A DNA stretch of 64,000 bases from Alteromonadaceae bacterium Bs31 (GTDB lineage Bacteria > Pseudomonadota > Gammaproteobacteria > Pseudomonadales > Cellvibrionaceae). A program made the translations under genes and the position numbers. The stretch lies in the NCBI GenBank assembly GCA_900177435.1, contig FXAI01000004.1:455911-519910 (forward strand). The letters are read 5' to 3'. The notes beneath the pieces are model-generated. The model was not told the DNA's origin. It searched no databases and was given only the letters and a program-made list of their open reading frames with translations. Positions 48,332-57,354 of this stretch are shown here, piece by piece. Position 1 is the first letter of the stretch, and each line of letters starts with the position of its first letter.

Positions 48332-48374
48332 GCTGCGTAAAATTGAGGTAAACTAAGCCCTCATTTTGCGTAGC
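48332..48374. other. Imperfect inverted repeat between two + strand genes
   Basis: GCTGCGTAAAATTGAGG and CCTCATTTTGCGTAGC (48332-48348, 48359-48374) pair over about 15 positions with two G-U pairs and one bulge. It fills the 55-base gap before the glutaredoxin-like gene. TTTT lies inside the arm rather than after it, so it is at best a weak terminator or attenuator. Confidence 0.35.
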
Positions 48375-48381
48375 TTCATCA

Positions 48382-48630
48382 ATGTCTTCATTCCTACTTT
48401 ATTCCACAGCAGGTTGCCATTTGTGTGACTTGGCGACAGAGGTGCTGGCCAGGTCACCTAAAGCCATTTCATTCACCATTGTTGATATCGCTCATAGCGA
48501 ACAGCTAATGGAAAAATACGGCATCAAAATCCCCGTTTTATATTGCAGTAAAACGGGCAATGAACTTTGCTGGCCCTTCGATGACTATGCCTTGCAAGGC
48601 TGGTACCGATCCCTTCATGCAGCAGAATGA
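48382..48630 (+). CDS. Glutaredoxin-like (DUF836-type) protein
   Basis: An 82-residue thioredoxin-fold protein. The CxxC motif is AGCHLCDLA (residues 11-15), and the cis-Pro lies in KIPVLY, as required for a glutaredoxin fold. The C-terminal half (FDDYALQGWY) fits the DUF836 group of short glutaredoxins. Its substrate is unknown. The AlkB-like gene starts inside its last 14 bases, so the two are translationally coupled. Confidence 0.8.
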   Translation: MSSFLLYSTAGCHLCDLATEVLARSPKAISFTIVDIAHSEQLMEKYGIKIPVLYCSKTGNELCWPFDDYALQGWYRSLHAAE

Positions 48631-49249
48631 CTTATTTAGTAACACTACCAAGCAATTTTTTGATTTGGGTGGTGGCGCCGAAATCCTATATTGGAAAAAC
48701 TGGATGGGTGCCGAGCAGGCAGAGTTAATGCGCCAGCTAATAAAAGAATTGCCATGGCAGCAACCGGAGATCCGTGTTGCCGGCCAAAACATTGCTATAC
48801 CAAGAAAGCAGTGTTGGTATGGAGATGCTGGCGCACAGATGCACTATTCGGGTAAAACTTTTCTTCCGTTGCCCTGGTCTCCGCTACTGTCGGAATTACG
48901 GGCGCGGGTAGTACGAGAGTGTGAGCATGATTTTAATAGTGTATTAGTAAACTTCTATCGCAACGGGCAGGACAGCGTCGGTTGGCATGCGGATGATGAG
49001 CCGGAACTGGGTGATAAACCTTCGATAGCGTCATTAAGCCTGGGAGCAAAACGACGCTTTCAGATAAAACATAAAAACAAAATGCTTGATAAAACAGATC
49101 GTACACGACTTAATTTTGAATTAGGCGAAGGAGATTTGCTACTAATGTGTGGCTCAATACAAGAAAGCTGGCAGCACTCCATACCTAAGACGCAAAAACT
49201 AGTGGGCCCGAGAGTAAACTTAACGTTCCGACTAGTACACAAGTATTAA
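48617..49249 (+). CDS. AlkB-like 2-oxoglutarate/Fe(II) dioxygenase
   Basis: A 210-residue protein from the ATG at 48617, which overlaps the glutaredoxin-like gene by 14 bases; the frame is open further upstream without family similarity. The Fe(II) facial triad is visible: HAD in VGWHADDEPELG (near residue 120) and His in ESWQHSIPK (near 180). The Arg that binds 2-oxoglutarate lies in GPRVNLTFR. NFYRNGQDSVGWH is the ALKBH2/3-like form rather than the E. coli AlkB form. It is predicted to repair alkylated bases by oxidative demethylation; RNA cannot be excluded. Confidence 0.9.
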   Translation: MQQNDLFSNTTKQFFDLGGGAEILYWKNWMGAEQAELMRQLIKELPWQQPEIRVAGQNIAIPRKQCWYGDAGAQMHYSGKTFLPLPWSPLLSELRARVVRECEHDFNSVLVNFYRNGQDSVGWHADDEPELGDKPSIASLSLGAKRRFQIKHKNKMLDKTDRTRLNFELGEGDLLLMCGSIQESWQHSIPKTQKLVGPRVNLTFRLVHKY

Positions 49250-49421
49250 AAAAATACTTGCAGTGTAATGTATACATGCTAGGCAAGCCCTTAACTCAAT
49301 GGTATTGTTGGCACCCATTAATGCACAGTATTTAAATTGCATTCTAACGAATCAGTTTTGTTAGACATAAAAAGACGCTGGTGAGCAGTACTAGAAACAG
49401 CGTGGAAAAGAGGAATACAAG

Positions 49422-50075
49422 GTGACACGAATTTTAGTCGCTGATGATCATGATCTTGTGCGTATGGGTATTGTACGCATGTTATCGGATATAGAAGAGT
49501 TTGAAGTAGTGGGCCAGGCAAAAACCGGTGAAGAAGCGGTAAAGCTGGCTCGTGAGTTACGTCCGCAAGTTGTACTTATGGATGTAAAAATGCCCGGTAT
49601 CGGTGGCTTGGAAGCTACCCGTAAAATTCTTGCCGCCTGCGAGAAAACCAAAATAATCGCAGTAACTGCACTTTCGGATGATATGTTCCCGGAACGCCTC
49701 ATGAAAGCCGGTGCGTCTGGTTACGTCACCAAGGGTTCAGGTTTTGACGAGATTGTTGAAGCGGTAAATTCGGTGCTGGCGGGTAACTTGTATATGAGTA
49801 GCGCTATTGCCCAGCAATTGGCATTGCGTAACTTCGGTGGCGCCAAAGCAGACAGTTCACCCTTTGAGCTATTGTCCGAGCGGGAGCTACAAACGGCGAT
49901 AATGATTGCCAATGGTAACAAGGTGCAAGAAATCGCTGATTCTTTTTGTGTTAGCCCTAAAACCGTGAACAGTTATCGCTATCGAATATTCGATAAATTA
50001 AATATTAATAGCGATGTGGAACTGGCTCTGTTGGCGGTTAAGCACAAAATTCTCGATTTAGATAGCATGACCTAA
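49422..50075 (+). CDS. uvrY: Response regulator UvrY/GacA
   Basis: A 217-residue FixJ/NarL-type regulator. The receiver domain (residues 1-~120) has DDH at 8-10, the phospho-accepting Asp in VVLMDVKMPG (Asp54), Thr in AVTALS and Lys in YVTKGS. The C-terminal LuxR-type HTH has LSERELQTAIMIANGNKVQE and VSPKTVNSYRYRIFDKL. UvrY/GacA is the partner of BarA/GacS and drives the Csr/Rsm small RNAs in other gammaproteobacteria. The identity is supported by the conserved order uvrY-uvrC-pgsA. It starts at a GTG with AAGG just upstream, and uvrC begins at the base after its stop. Confidence 0.94.
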   Translation: MTRILVADDHDLVRMGIVRMLSDIEEFEVVGQAKTGEEAVKLARELRPQVVLMDVKMPGIGGLEATRKILAACEKTKIIAVTALSDDMFPERLMKAGASGYVTKGSGFDEIVEAVNSVLAGNLYMSSAIAQQLALRNFGGAKADSSPFELLSERELQTAIMIANGNKVQEIADSFCVSPKTVNSYRYRIFDKLNINSDVELALLAVKHKILDLDSMT

Positions 50076-51935
50076 ATGCAAGACAGTTCTTCGGATCAGC
50101 CTTCCAGTGAAAACTGCTCGGGTTTCGACGCCAAAAACTTTCTCAAAAATCTCACCACCAAACCTGGCGTTTATCAAATGTACGATAAAGCCGGGAATAT
50201 TCTTTACGTTGGCAAAGCCAAAAATTTAAAAAACCGTGTTTCCAGTTATTTTCGCGCCTCTGGCCTTAATAATAAAACGGTGGCGCTGGTCAGTCGTATC
50301 GCCAATATAGAAATTACCGTGGCCCCCAGCGAAGCCGAAGCACTGGTGTTGGAACACAATTTAATAAAATCGCAAAAACCGCCATTTAACATTCTTCTGC
50401 GAGACGATAAATCCTATCCCTATATTTTTCTTTCCCAGGGCGAGCCCCACCCTAGATTGACCTTACACCGTGGTAGCAAAAAGAGAAAAGGACGGTATTT
50501 TGGGCCATACCCCAGTGCTGGTGCAGCCAGAGAAAGTTTAAATTTTTTACAAAAAGTATTTGGTGTGCGCCAGTGTGAAGACAGCGTGTATAAAAATCGA
50601 ACCCGGCCCTGTCTTCTTTATCAAATCAACCGTTGTTCCGGCCCCTGCGTGGAAAAAATAAAGGATGAAGACTATGCCAGCGATGTTGAGCAAACGGCAC
50701 TTTTTCTAGAGGGGAAGAACGAAAACTTACATACCATGCTGGTAAAAAGTATGGAGCACGCTTCACAATCGCTGGCTTTTGAACAAGCGGCCTTGTTCCG
50801 CGATCGCATTAGCGCATTGCGTCATGTGCAGGCTGAACAAGGTATGGAAGCCGGCGACAGCACCATGGATGTTATCGCCTGCGAAGCTTCCGCCGGTGCC
50901 GTATGCGTGCACATACTTTATGTTCGCCAGGGCAGGGTTGTTGGCAGTAAGAACTACTACCCAAAAAATAAACTGGAAAGTGCTGAAGAGGAAATACTCA
51001 GTGCTTTTGTAAGCCATACCTACCTTGGTGGCGCGGCAATGGATGTTCCTCCCCATGTGGTACTCAGTCATGCGCTAGCAGACGAACAAAGCCTGAGCGA
51101 AGCCATTGCCTTGCACTGTAACCGACAGGTAAAAATCAGCGCGAATGTGAGGACCTACCGGGCAAAATGGCTGGCAATGGCCATTCAGGCCGCACGGCTT
51201 AATCTCCAGGCGAAACTCAATAGTGCTAAAACACTCTCTCAACGCTTTGACGCCCTGCAGGATGTGCTCGAAAGTGACGAGCCACCCAAGCGCATTGAAT
51301 GTTTTGATATCAGTCACAGCAGCGGTGAAAGCACAGTGGCCTCTTGTGTGGTTTTCGACCTAAATGGAGCGCTAAAATCCGATTATCGCCGCTTTAACAT
51401 AGAAGGTATTACCGCAGGCGATGACTACGCGGCAATGGAGCAAGCGCTCAGCCGCCGCTATTCACGCTTGCAAAAAGAAGGCAAAGCACTGCCAGAGTTA
51501 CTGCTGATTGATGGTGGTAAAGGTCAGCTCAGTAAGGCAAAAGCTGTTATGGCAGAGCTGGGGATTCAAGAAATAGAACTCATTGGTGTGGCTAAAGGCA
51601 CAAGCCGTAAGCCGGGCTTTGAAACGCTGGTGCGCTCAGATGGCAAAGAGCAAATTCTGCCTGCAGACAGCCCAGCCCTCCACCTTATACAGCAAGTTCG
51701 TGACGAAGCTCACCGCTTTGCTATTACGGGGCACAAGCAGCGGCGCGACATAAAACGACGCAGCTCCACGCTGGAGGGCATTCCCGGAGTAGGGCCAAAG
51801 CGACGCAAAGAACTATTACAGTACTTTGGTGGTCTACAGGAAGTTAACAAGGCAAGTGCAGAAGATATTGCCAAAGTTCCCGGTATCAGCAAAAAAATGG
51901 CGGAAGAGGTTTACAGCGCTCTGCACAGTGAGTAA
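50076..51935 (+). CDS. uvrC: Excinuclease ABC subunit C
   Basis: A 619-residue nucleotide-excision repair nuclease making both incisions around a lesion. It has a GIY-YIG domain (GVYQMYDKAGNILYVGKAK, residues ~30-48), a Cys-rich stretch in the middle (RPCLLYQINRCSGPC), a UVR motif that binds UvrB (ASQSLAFEQAALFRDRISAL), an RNase H-like 3' half (IECFDISHSSGES and LLIDGGKGQL) and a C-terminal tandem HhH (LEGIPGVGPKRRKELLQYFG then KVPGISKKMAEEVY). Length is typical. It is directly joined to uvrY. Confidence 0.97.
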   Translation: MQDSSSDQPSSENCSGFDAKNFLKNLTTKPGVYQMYDKAGNILYVGKAKNLKNRVSSYFRASGLNNKTVALVSRIANIEITVAPSEAEALVLEHNLIKSQKPPFNILLRDDKSYPYIFLSQGEPHPRLTLHRGSKKRKGRYFGPYPSAGAARESLNFLQKVFGVRQCEDSVYKNRTRPCLLYQINRCSGPCVEKIKDEDYASDVEQTALFLEGKNENLHTMLVKSMEHASQSLAFEQAALFRDRISALRHVQAEQGMEAGDSTMDVIACEASAGAVCVHILYVRQGRVVGSKNYYPKNKLESAEEEILSAFVSHTYLGGAAMDVPPHVVLSHALADEQSLSEAIALHCNRQVKISANVRTYRAKWLAMAIQAARLNLQAKLNSAKTLSQRFDALQDVLESDEPPKRIECFDISHSSGESTVASCVVFDLNGALKSDYRRFNIEGITAGDDYAAMEQALSRRYSRLQKEGKALPELLLIDGGKGQLSKAKAVMAELGIQEIELIGVAKGTSRKPGFETLVRSDGKEQILPADSPALHLIQQVRDEAHRFAITGHKQRRDIKRRSSTLEGIPGVGPKRRKELLQYFGGLQEVNKASAEDIAKVPGISKKMAEEVYSALHSE

Positions 51936-52019
51936 CGTGGCGCGCGTCCGTACAATGCAGCGCAGTTGATCTAAACTTCCATCTTAAGCAGCCCCATACT
52001 GAGTCGACGTAGCCATTAC

Positions 52020-52685
52020 ATGATCAGCAATAATATCGCCAACCAGCTCACCTTAATTCGCATTATTATTATTCCCTTGCTGGTGGCTGTGTACTACTCG
52101 CCCTTTGAGTGGCGTTTTCTGGCTTCTGCAGCCTTGTTTGGCCTGGCCGGCATAACCGACTGGCTGGATGGCTACATTGCTCGCAAATACCACTTGGCCA
52201 CCCCTTTTGGCGCCTTCCTGGATCCAGTAGCGGATAAATTAATGGTAGCCGTGGCGCTGTCGCTGCTTATAGAAAGCCACGCCGATGTATGGTTTACCCT
52301 GCCAGCTACGGTCATTATTTGTCGAGAAATAGTTATCTCTGCCCTGCGGGAGTGGATGGCAGAGATGGGTAAGCGGGCAACAGTGGCGGTATCGATAATT
52401 GGCAAGGTTAAAACCACTTTGCAGATAATTGCCATTGTGGTGTTGTTGATGGTGGACCCGAAAGGCGCGCACCTTATAAACATGCTTGGCTACATCTCGC
52501 TCTATGCTGCAGCGATACTCACTTTATGGTCCATGTACGCCTACATACGTGCAGCGTGGCCGAGCCTTGCCGGGCACGACGAGCACGATGAGGCTGGGGG
52601 TGATGAGAACGAGACCCTTTCTAAAGCCCTTAACGAAGAACCAGATGCTCAGCCGAGCGATAGTAATAGCAAAGACACTAAGTAA
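52020..52685 (+). CDS. pgsA: CDP-diacylglycerol-glycerol-3-phosphate 3-phosphatidyltransferase
   Basis: A 221-residue membrane enzyme that makes phosphatidylglycerophosphate. The CDP-alcohol phosphotransferase signature DG-x2-AR-x8-G-x3-D-x3-D is present as DWLDGYIARKYHLATPFGAF followed by LDPVADK (residues ~43-69). Hydrophobic segments surround it. The last ~38 residues form an acidic, Asp/Glu/Ser-rich tail, longer than in E. coli PgsA (182 residues) and likely disordered. It is 84 bases downstream of uvrC. The tRNA cluster that often follows pgsA in gammaproteobacteria is absent here. Confidence 0.94.
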   Translation: MISNNIANQLTLIRIIIIPLLVAVYYSPFEWRFLASAALFGLAGITDWLDGYIARKYHLATPFGAFLDPVADKLMVAVALSLLIESHADVWFTLPATVIICREIVISALREWMAEMGKRATVAVSIIGKVKTTLQIIAIVVLLMVDPKGAHLINMLGYISLYAAAILTLWSMYAYIRAAWPSLAGHDEHDEAGGDENETLSKALNEEPDAQPSDSNSKDTK

Positions 52686-52707
52686 GAAAGTAGCGAAAAC
52701 ACAAAAA

Positions 52708-52737
52708 TAAGAGCGCTAAAAATACCTCGCGCTCTTA
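52708..52737. terminator. Intrinsic terminator between pgsA and the mutarotase gene
   Basis: A 9-bp stem TAAGAGCGC/GCGCTCTTA (52708-52716, 52729-52737) with a 12-base loop. The A-rich stretch before it gives a U-tract for the minus-strand transcript; the + side has no T-run, so it works mainly for the mutarotase gene. Confidence 0.65.
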
Positions 52738-52751
52738 AGGTTCACATCCAC

Positions 52752-53654
52752 TTAACTACCAATGGGCTCAGCCCACAAACGCTGGGCTAACTCAAAAGAC
52801 TCGCCGGGTTTAAGCATAACCGCATCATCCAAGGCGCAAGCGGGTTCTATACAGAGCATATTAGCCTGCCGAGTTTCGTCAAAATCGCCAATACCTACCG
52901 CTTTCTCGGCACCGGGGTTCCACACAACAGTATTGTTGTTGCCCTCGCTTTCAATAATTATGCGACGCTTATTACCGGGGTCTAAAAGCTCTACATGCTG
53001 GGGCGCCTTACTAAACACCCGGTCGTGCTCGCAATTTATGGCAAAAGGAGCCACCTGTTCAAAGCTGGCGTAATCCTGGGTTTTATCGAGGTAACTCAAA
53101 CCGTGCAGGGCGGGAATATCAACCTGCTCAACATTGGAAACTTCAAAATAAGTATGCAAGGCTGCAGTAACTTTTTGCGTTTCTGTGGAGCTGTTTACCG
53201 CACGCAGGTGCATGGCAAGGCTGCTACCCAGTTTAAGCTCAAGCTCAATATCCAAAGCCGCAAAATTCCCTGCAACACCAATAGCAGAAGTGGCGAGCTG
53301 CAATACCAGGCTAACTGCCTTGTCATCACAGGAACAAGCTTTAACCTGCATCTCACTTAAGCGCAGGTAACCATGCTGGGGCAGGGAGTCTAGCTCGCTG
53401 GGGCCAAACCAGGGAAAACAAAGAGGAATACCGCCGCGAATGGGCTGCGCTTTTTCAAAAAAGCTAGTGGAACTCATCCACAGTAATTCCTCACCGCCGT
53501 GAACAAAAGAACATATATGCCCACCGTAAAGGTATCCCTCTACGGTATTGCCGCTGTGAGAAAGCCTAAAGAGCGTTAAACCCCCTTTACCCTCCAGAAA
53601 CTGCAGCTTATCGTCAATGCCAAATTCTGTGTTTAAAGCGTCTAAAGTACTCAT
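52752..53654 (-). CDS. yeaD: D-hexose-6-phosphate mutarotase
   Basis: A 300-residue beta-sandwich protein of the aldose-1-epimerase-like superfamily, YeaD branch, interconverting anomers of hexose 6-phosphates. Visible family stretches are RGGIPLCFPWFGPSELDSLP (near residue 73) and HGYLRLSEM. The catalytic His lies in ALHTYFEVSN (near 165) and the Glu region in CIEPACAL near the C-terminus. It has its own terminator and is convergent with pgsA. Length equals the E. coli protein within a few residues. Confidence 0.9.
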   Translation of the reverse strand: MSTLDALNTEFGIDDKLQFLEGKGGLTLFRLSHSGNTVEGYLYGGHICSFVHGGEELLWMSSTSFFEKAQPIRGGIPLCFPWFGPSELDSLPQHGYLRLSEMQVKACSCDDKAVSLVLQLATSAIGVAGNFAALDIELELKLGSSLAMHLRAVNSSTETQKVTAALHTYFEVSNVEQVDIPALHGLSYLDKTQDYASFEQVAPFAINCEHDRVFSKAPQHVELLDPGNKRRIIIESEGNNNTVVWNPGAEKAVGIGDFDETRQANMLCIEPACALDDAVMLKPGESFELAQRLWAEPIGS

Positions 53655-54026
53655 AGTAATAGCCTTTACCTTGCAACAAAAATAAATTCTCGAAAGGCTG
53701 ATATTGTACTTTATCGCTGCTGGCTATTGTAGTTATGGCCTTAGACTAAGGTCATTGCAATTCTTATTAGGGTGCTTTGCTCGCACGATAGGGTGGACAG
53801 GGCTCACCGAAACACCCCGCAACTCATAAAAAACACACAAGCGCGTGGGCGGTGCCCACCCCACCTTGCTGTATGTCATATAAAGTATTTATAGGGGAGG
53901 GCAGCGAGAGACCTGTTAATGATTACTGCTCTCAATACCCCTGCGCGCCATATGTATGAGCGTTGCGCAGGCATAGCTTACAACGTAGAATTTGAACTCA
54001 CTATTTAAATAAAATAATTAGCGCCT
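53655..54026. other. Intergenic region with a GC-rich hairpin
   Basis: 372 bases between diverging genes. A hairpin GTGGGC-GGT-GCCCAC (53845-53859) sits in a stretch with alternating GGGTGG and CACCCC sequences (53789-53864), which could fold further. No gene is convincing. The stretch 53999-54020 is very AT-rich and may be part of the promoter of the following gene. Confidence 0.4.
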
Positions 54027-54824
54027 ATGTTCTCGATATTCAATAAAGCACAAATAGTTGAGCCTCTCATAGCAAAAAATCTGCACTTGTCTTTCGCATG
54101 GGCTTTGGATAATTTCGACCGTAGTTTTTTTAACAATACAACAGTGCTTGTGCTTCCCACGCGGGAGTTTTTCCCTGATCGCGCCGACAACGAACTGGAT
54201 ATGGCCAGAGCACTATGTAGTCGTATCCTTAAGTACGCAGGTATAGCTGATTGGCCCTTTAAATTGGTATTGCCTCACGAGTTTTCTCCACAAATGCCAC
54301 CCGTGTTAAACCTGGAGACACGGCAGCGGCAAGATAATGAAATACAAGAGCAGCATGCAACAACAATAATTGGTAGTTCAAACCAGCAGGGCGCAGAGGA
54401 GGCGACTGCATTAAGCCCGGTACTGGAAATCTCCTACATCAGCGCTATGATGAAAAAACCCATGGACCTGGTGGGCAGCATGAGCAAAAACATTGCCCAG
54501 CATTATTTATTTCAGGCCCAAATAACGCCACCTGCGGGACCAGAGAGTTTTGATGCCAGTGCCGAAATTTTGGCAATATTTATGGGCTTTGGCATTATGA
54601 TTGCCAATAGCGCCTACACCTTTCGGGGCAGCTGCGCCCGCTGTTACGACCCTCGGGCAAATCGCACAGCCGCACTGTCAGAAGACGAGGCGGTTTATTG
54701 TTTGGCGCTGTTTTGCCACTATAAAAAAATAGACAGCAAAGAGGTTACACCTTCTTTAAAAAATTATTTGCGTGCTTCATTCAAAAAAGCAAGAAAGCAG
54801 ATAGCACGCAACAGCTTGCCTTAA
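54027..54824 (+). CDS. Conserved-looking protein of unknown function
   Basis: A 265-residue soluble protein with no signal peptide. The N-terminal part (KNLHLSFAWALDNFDRSFFN then LVLPTREFFPDRADN) and the C-terminal EILAIFMGFGIMIANSAYTF with SCARCYDPRANRTAALSEDE look like folded, conserved domains. The last contains a CxxC. The middle (residues ~90-130) is polar and low-complexity. The C-terminus is basic (FKKARKQIARN). I do not recognise the family. It ends 18 bases before the MITE-like element. Confidence 0.65.
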   Translation: MFSIFNKAQIVEPLIAKNLHLSFAWALDNFDRSFFNNTTVLVLPTREFFPDRADNELDMARALCSRILKYAGIADWPFKLVLPHEFSPQMPPVLNLETRQRQDNEIQEQHATTIIGSSNQQGAEEATALSPVLEISYISAMMKKPMDLVGSMSKNIAQHYLFQAQITPPAGPESFDASAEILAIFMGFGIMIANSAYTFRGSCARCYDPRANRTAALSEDEAVYCLALFCHYKKIDSKEVTPSLKNYLRASFKKARKQIARNSLP

Positions 54825-54842
54825 ACTCCAGAGGTTCCCTAG

Positions 54843-55135
54843 GGCCTGTTAACACTAATTTAACCTACTCTGTTGCAGTCAAAATTTCGCTATCAAGTGA
54901 TACGGCACCCCGACGTGCGAAGCGTGGTTTGGTTGTTCCAAATAAGCGACAAACAACGCAGAGAGCGGGATTTTGACTGCAACCCGGAGGGCTGGGCCTG
55001 TATTTCCATGCTGATGCGTTATTTCTCGCTCGTTTAGCACCACTAGACAACGCCTCAAAAGGTCCGGGCGGCGATCCGCGTTCAGCCTAAAAATACAGGC
55101 TCCAGCAGAGCAGATTAAATTAGTGTTAACAGGCC
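54843..55135. mobile_element. MITE-like element with 21-bp terminal inverted repeats and CTAG flanks
   Basis: The ends GGCCTGTTAACACTAATTTA+A (54843-54863) and their exact reverse complement (55115-55135) are 21 bp long, and 26 bp if the palindromic flanks are counted. Both ends are bordered by CTAG (54839-54842, 55136-55139), consistent with a 4-bp YTAR target duplication as in IS5-group elements. Inside are two more inverted repeats: GTTGCAGTCAAAAT (54872-54885) with its complement at 54970-54983, and GCCTGTATTT (54996-55005) with its complement at 55091-55100. There is no transposase frame, so it would be non-autonomous. A 61-residue minus-strand frame inside it is probably spurious. Confidence 0.75.
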
Positions 55136-55146
55136 CTAGGTAATAA

Positions 55147-55467
55147 ATGACATTTAATGAAACCCTTGTGTATTTATTGCTACATACACTTTTATACAAC
55201 TTGCTAGATATTCTGATATTGCGGTGGAAAGCCATGGGAGCTGATGGGTCGATCAGTTGCAGAGCAGAGTTGGCGTATTTACTTGTTGTTTCGGTATCAG
55301 TACTTGGCTTCTGCCTGGTTTCAATTGCTTATGCTTATAGTGGGTTTTCTGAGGAGTACTCAGCGAGCATGGTGATTGTTGCTCTCTCATTTTTCCTGTT
55401 TTGCTCGGTGGTATTGTTTCACAGGCTTTTCTTGGCTGTGTCTGCATTTATAGAGGGAGGGGAATAA
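55147..55467 (+). CDS. Small membrane protein of unknown function
   Basis: A 106-residue protein with three hydrophobic segments (about residues 5-25, 42-64 and 76-98) and short polar loops (SGFSEEYSAS). It resembles no family I know. Its ATG lies 11 bases after the MITE-like element; the AGG in the flanking CTAGG is the only Shine-Dalgarno-like sequence. The gene may therefore be expressed from a promoter within the element or from read-through of the gene before it. The N-terminus could have been lost to the insertion. Confidence 0.5.
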   Translation: MTFNETLVYLLLHTLLYNLLDILILRWKAMGADGSISCRAELAYLLVVSVSVLGFCLVSIAYAYSGFSEEYSASMVIVALSFFLFCSVVLFHRLFLAVSAFIEGGE

Positions 55468-55672
55468 TAAGGTCGAATGTGGTGCAGCCGATAAAGTGAA
55501 ATGCCAATAGTGGCACTTAGCAGTGCTAGCCTCTCGTTGAACAAAATGGCTGTACATAATTCACACAAAAGCTCGACATTTCGCATCCAAGTCTCTATAG
55601 TGCGCGGCCCTCGTGCCTATCGATAACACAGGCTTTTCATTTCGCTCCCCCTTTTGTATTTGGACGCTTTCC

Positions 55673-57280
55673 TTGATTACTACCGCAAACATCACCATCC
55701 AGTTCGGCGCTGAGCCGCTGTTCGAAAATATTTCCGTCAAGTTCGATGCCGGAAAACGCTACGGCCTCATTGGCGCCAATGGCTGTGGCAAGTCCACATT
55801 CATGAAGATTCTCAGTGGTGAGCTGGCTCCCACCTCGGGCAGCGTATCGTTTGAGCCGGGCGCGAAGGTAGGCACACTCAGCCAGGATCAGTTCGCCTTC
55901 GAGCAATACAGCGTGATCGATGCCGTGATTCAGGGCGATGTCGAGTTGTGGCGAGTAAAACAAGAGCGGGAGCGCATATACGGCCTCGCTGAGATGAGCG
56001 AAGAAGAGGGCATGCTTGTTGCCAATCTGGAAACCGAATTTGCAGAAATGGACGGTTACAGTGCAGAGAGCCGTGCGGGCGACATACTTCTGGAGGCGGG
56101 TATTGCGGAAGAATTCCACTTTGGCCCCATGTCGGAGGTAGCACCTGGTTACAAAGTCCGTGTGTTGTTGGCACAGGCGTTGTTCTCCAACCCCGATATT
56201 TTGCTCCTGGATGAGCCTACCAACAACCTGGATATCCATACCATTAGCTGGCTGGGCTCTGTGCTTAATGAGCGCAAATGCACCATGATTATTATTTCGC
56301 ATGACCGCCACTTTTTAAACTCCGTGTGCACCCACATGGCAGATATCGACTACGGCGATTTGCGTATTTACCCCGGCAATTACGAAGCCTTTATTCAGGC
56401 CTCCACCTTAATACAGGAACAGTTGCACACAGAGAACGCCAAGAAATCCGCCGAGATGGAAGAGCTGCAGTCATTCGTCAATCGTTTTTCTGCCAATGCA
56501 TCAAAAGCCAAACAGGCCAGCTCGCGGGCCAAGCGTTTAGAAAAAATTGAATTAAACGAAATAAAGTCTTCCAGCCGACAAAAGCCTTACATCAGTTACC
56601 AGCAATGCAAAAAGTTGCATCGCCAGGCCTTGGTCTTGGAAGACTTGTCTCACGGCTACGACGAGCCACTGTTTGCACAGGGTAATATAATTTTAGAGGC
56701 CGGTGCACGCCTTGCAGTGATTGGTGAAAACGGTGCGGGAAAATCGACTTTTTTACGCTGCCTTATTGGCGAGATTCAAGCGAATAAGGGCACCGTAAAA
56801 TGGGCAGAAAATGCCACCATCGGCTATTGCCCCCAAGACAGTACTGCCGATTTCGATTGTGATTTAACGCTGTTTGAATGGATGAGCCAATGGCGCCTGC
56901 CAAAACATGATGACCTGGCGGTGCGCGGTATGCTTGGGCGCCTATTGTTTACCGCCGACGATGCCAACAAAAAAGTACGTGTATGCTCCGGGGGCGAAAA
57001 AAACCGGCTGCTCTTTGGCAAGTTGATGATGATGGATACCAATGTACTGGTAATGGATGAGCCTACCAACCATTTGGATATGGAAGCAATTGAAGCCTTA
57101 AACGCCGCATTAAAAAAATACGACGGAACCATTATTTTTGTAAGCCACGACAGAGAGTTTGTCTCTTCCCTGGCCACCCGTGTTATTGAGATAGAAGACC
57201 AGCTTGTACTGGATTACCAAGGCACCTATAACGAGTATCTCTCACATAAGAATAAAGAAAAGGCCCAGGCAGCGGCATAA
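55673..57280 (+). CDS. ybiT: ABC-F ATPase YbiT
   Basis: A 535-residue cytosolic protein with two ABC domains and no membrane part; ABC-F proteins act on the ribosome. Walker A motifs are [12 protein letters not shown] (~36) and [12 protein letters not shown] (~363). Walker B motifs are [12 protein letters not shown] and [12 protein letters not shown]. The first signature is degenerate ([11 protein letters not shown]) and the second is [12 protein letters not shown]; this asymmetry and stretches such as [20 protein letters not shown] match E. coli YbiT closely. The family begins close to [11 protein letters not shown], so I use the TTG at 55673; the frame is open from a GTG at 55613, adding 20 unrelated residues. 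Confidence 0.88.
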   Translation: MITTANITIQFGAEPLFENISVKFDAGKRYGLIGANGCGKSTFMKILSGELAPTSGSVSFEPGAKVGTLSQDQFAFEQYSVIDAVIQGDVELWRVKQERERIYGLAEMSEEEGMLVANLETEFAEMDGYSAESRAGDILLEAGIAEEFHFGPMSEVAPGYKVRVLLAQALFSNPDILLLDEPTNNLDIHTISWLGSVLNERKCTMIIISHDRHFLNSVCTHMADIDYGDLRIYPGNYEAFIQASTLIQEQLHTENAKKSAEMEELQSFVNRFSANASKAKQASSRAKRLEKIELNEIKSSSRQKPYISYQQCKKLHRQALVLEDLSHGYDEPLFAQGNIILEAGARLAVIGENGAGKSTFLRCLIGEIQANKGTVKWAENATIGYCPQDSTADFDCDLTLFEWMSQWRLPKHDDLAVRGMLGRLLFTADDANKKVRVCSGGEKNRLLFGKLMMMDTNVLVMDEPTNHLDMEAIEALNAALKKYDGTIIFVSHDREFVSSLATRVIEIEDQLVLDYQGTYNEYLSHKNKEKAQAAA

Positions 57281-57324
57281 TGCAATAACCCCATGAGAGC
57301 CGCCTGGCTTTCAATCGTATACCC

Positions 57325-57354
57325 ACGCCGCTGCCCACTGGTCAGCGGCGTTTT
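57325..57354 (+). terminator. Intrinsic terminator after ybiT
   Basis: A 9-bp GC-rich stem ACGCCGCTG/CAGCGGCGT (57325-57333, 57343-57351) with a 9-base loop is followed by TTTT and TGC. It lies 45 bases after the ybiT stop. Confidence 0.8.

Noticed and set aside
54865..55050. 61-residue minus-strand frame inside the MITE-like element
   Set aside because: It overlaps the nested palindromes and has no binding site; probably a spurious frame carried by a repeated element.
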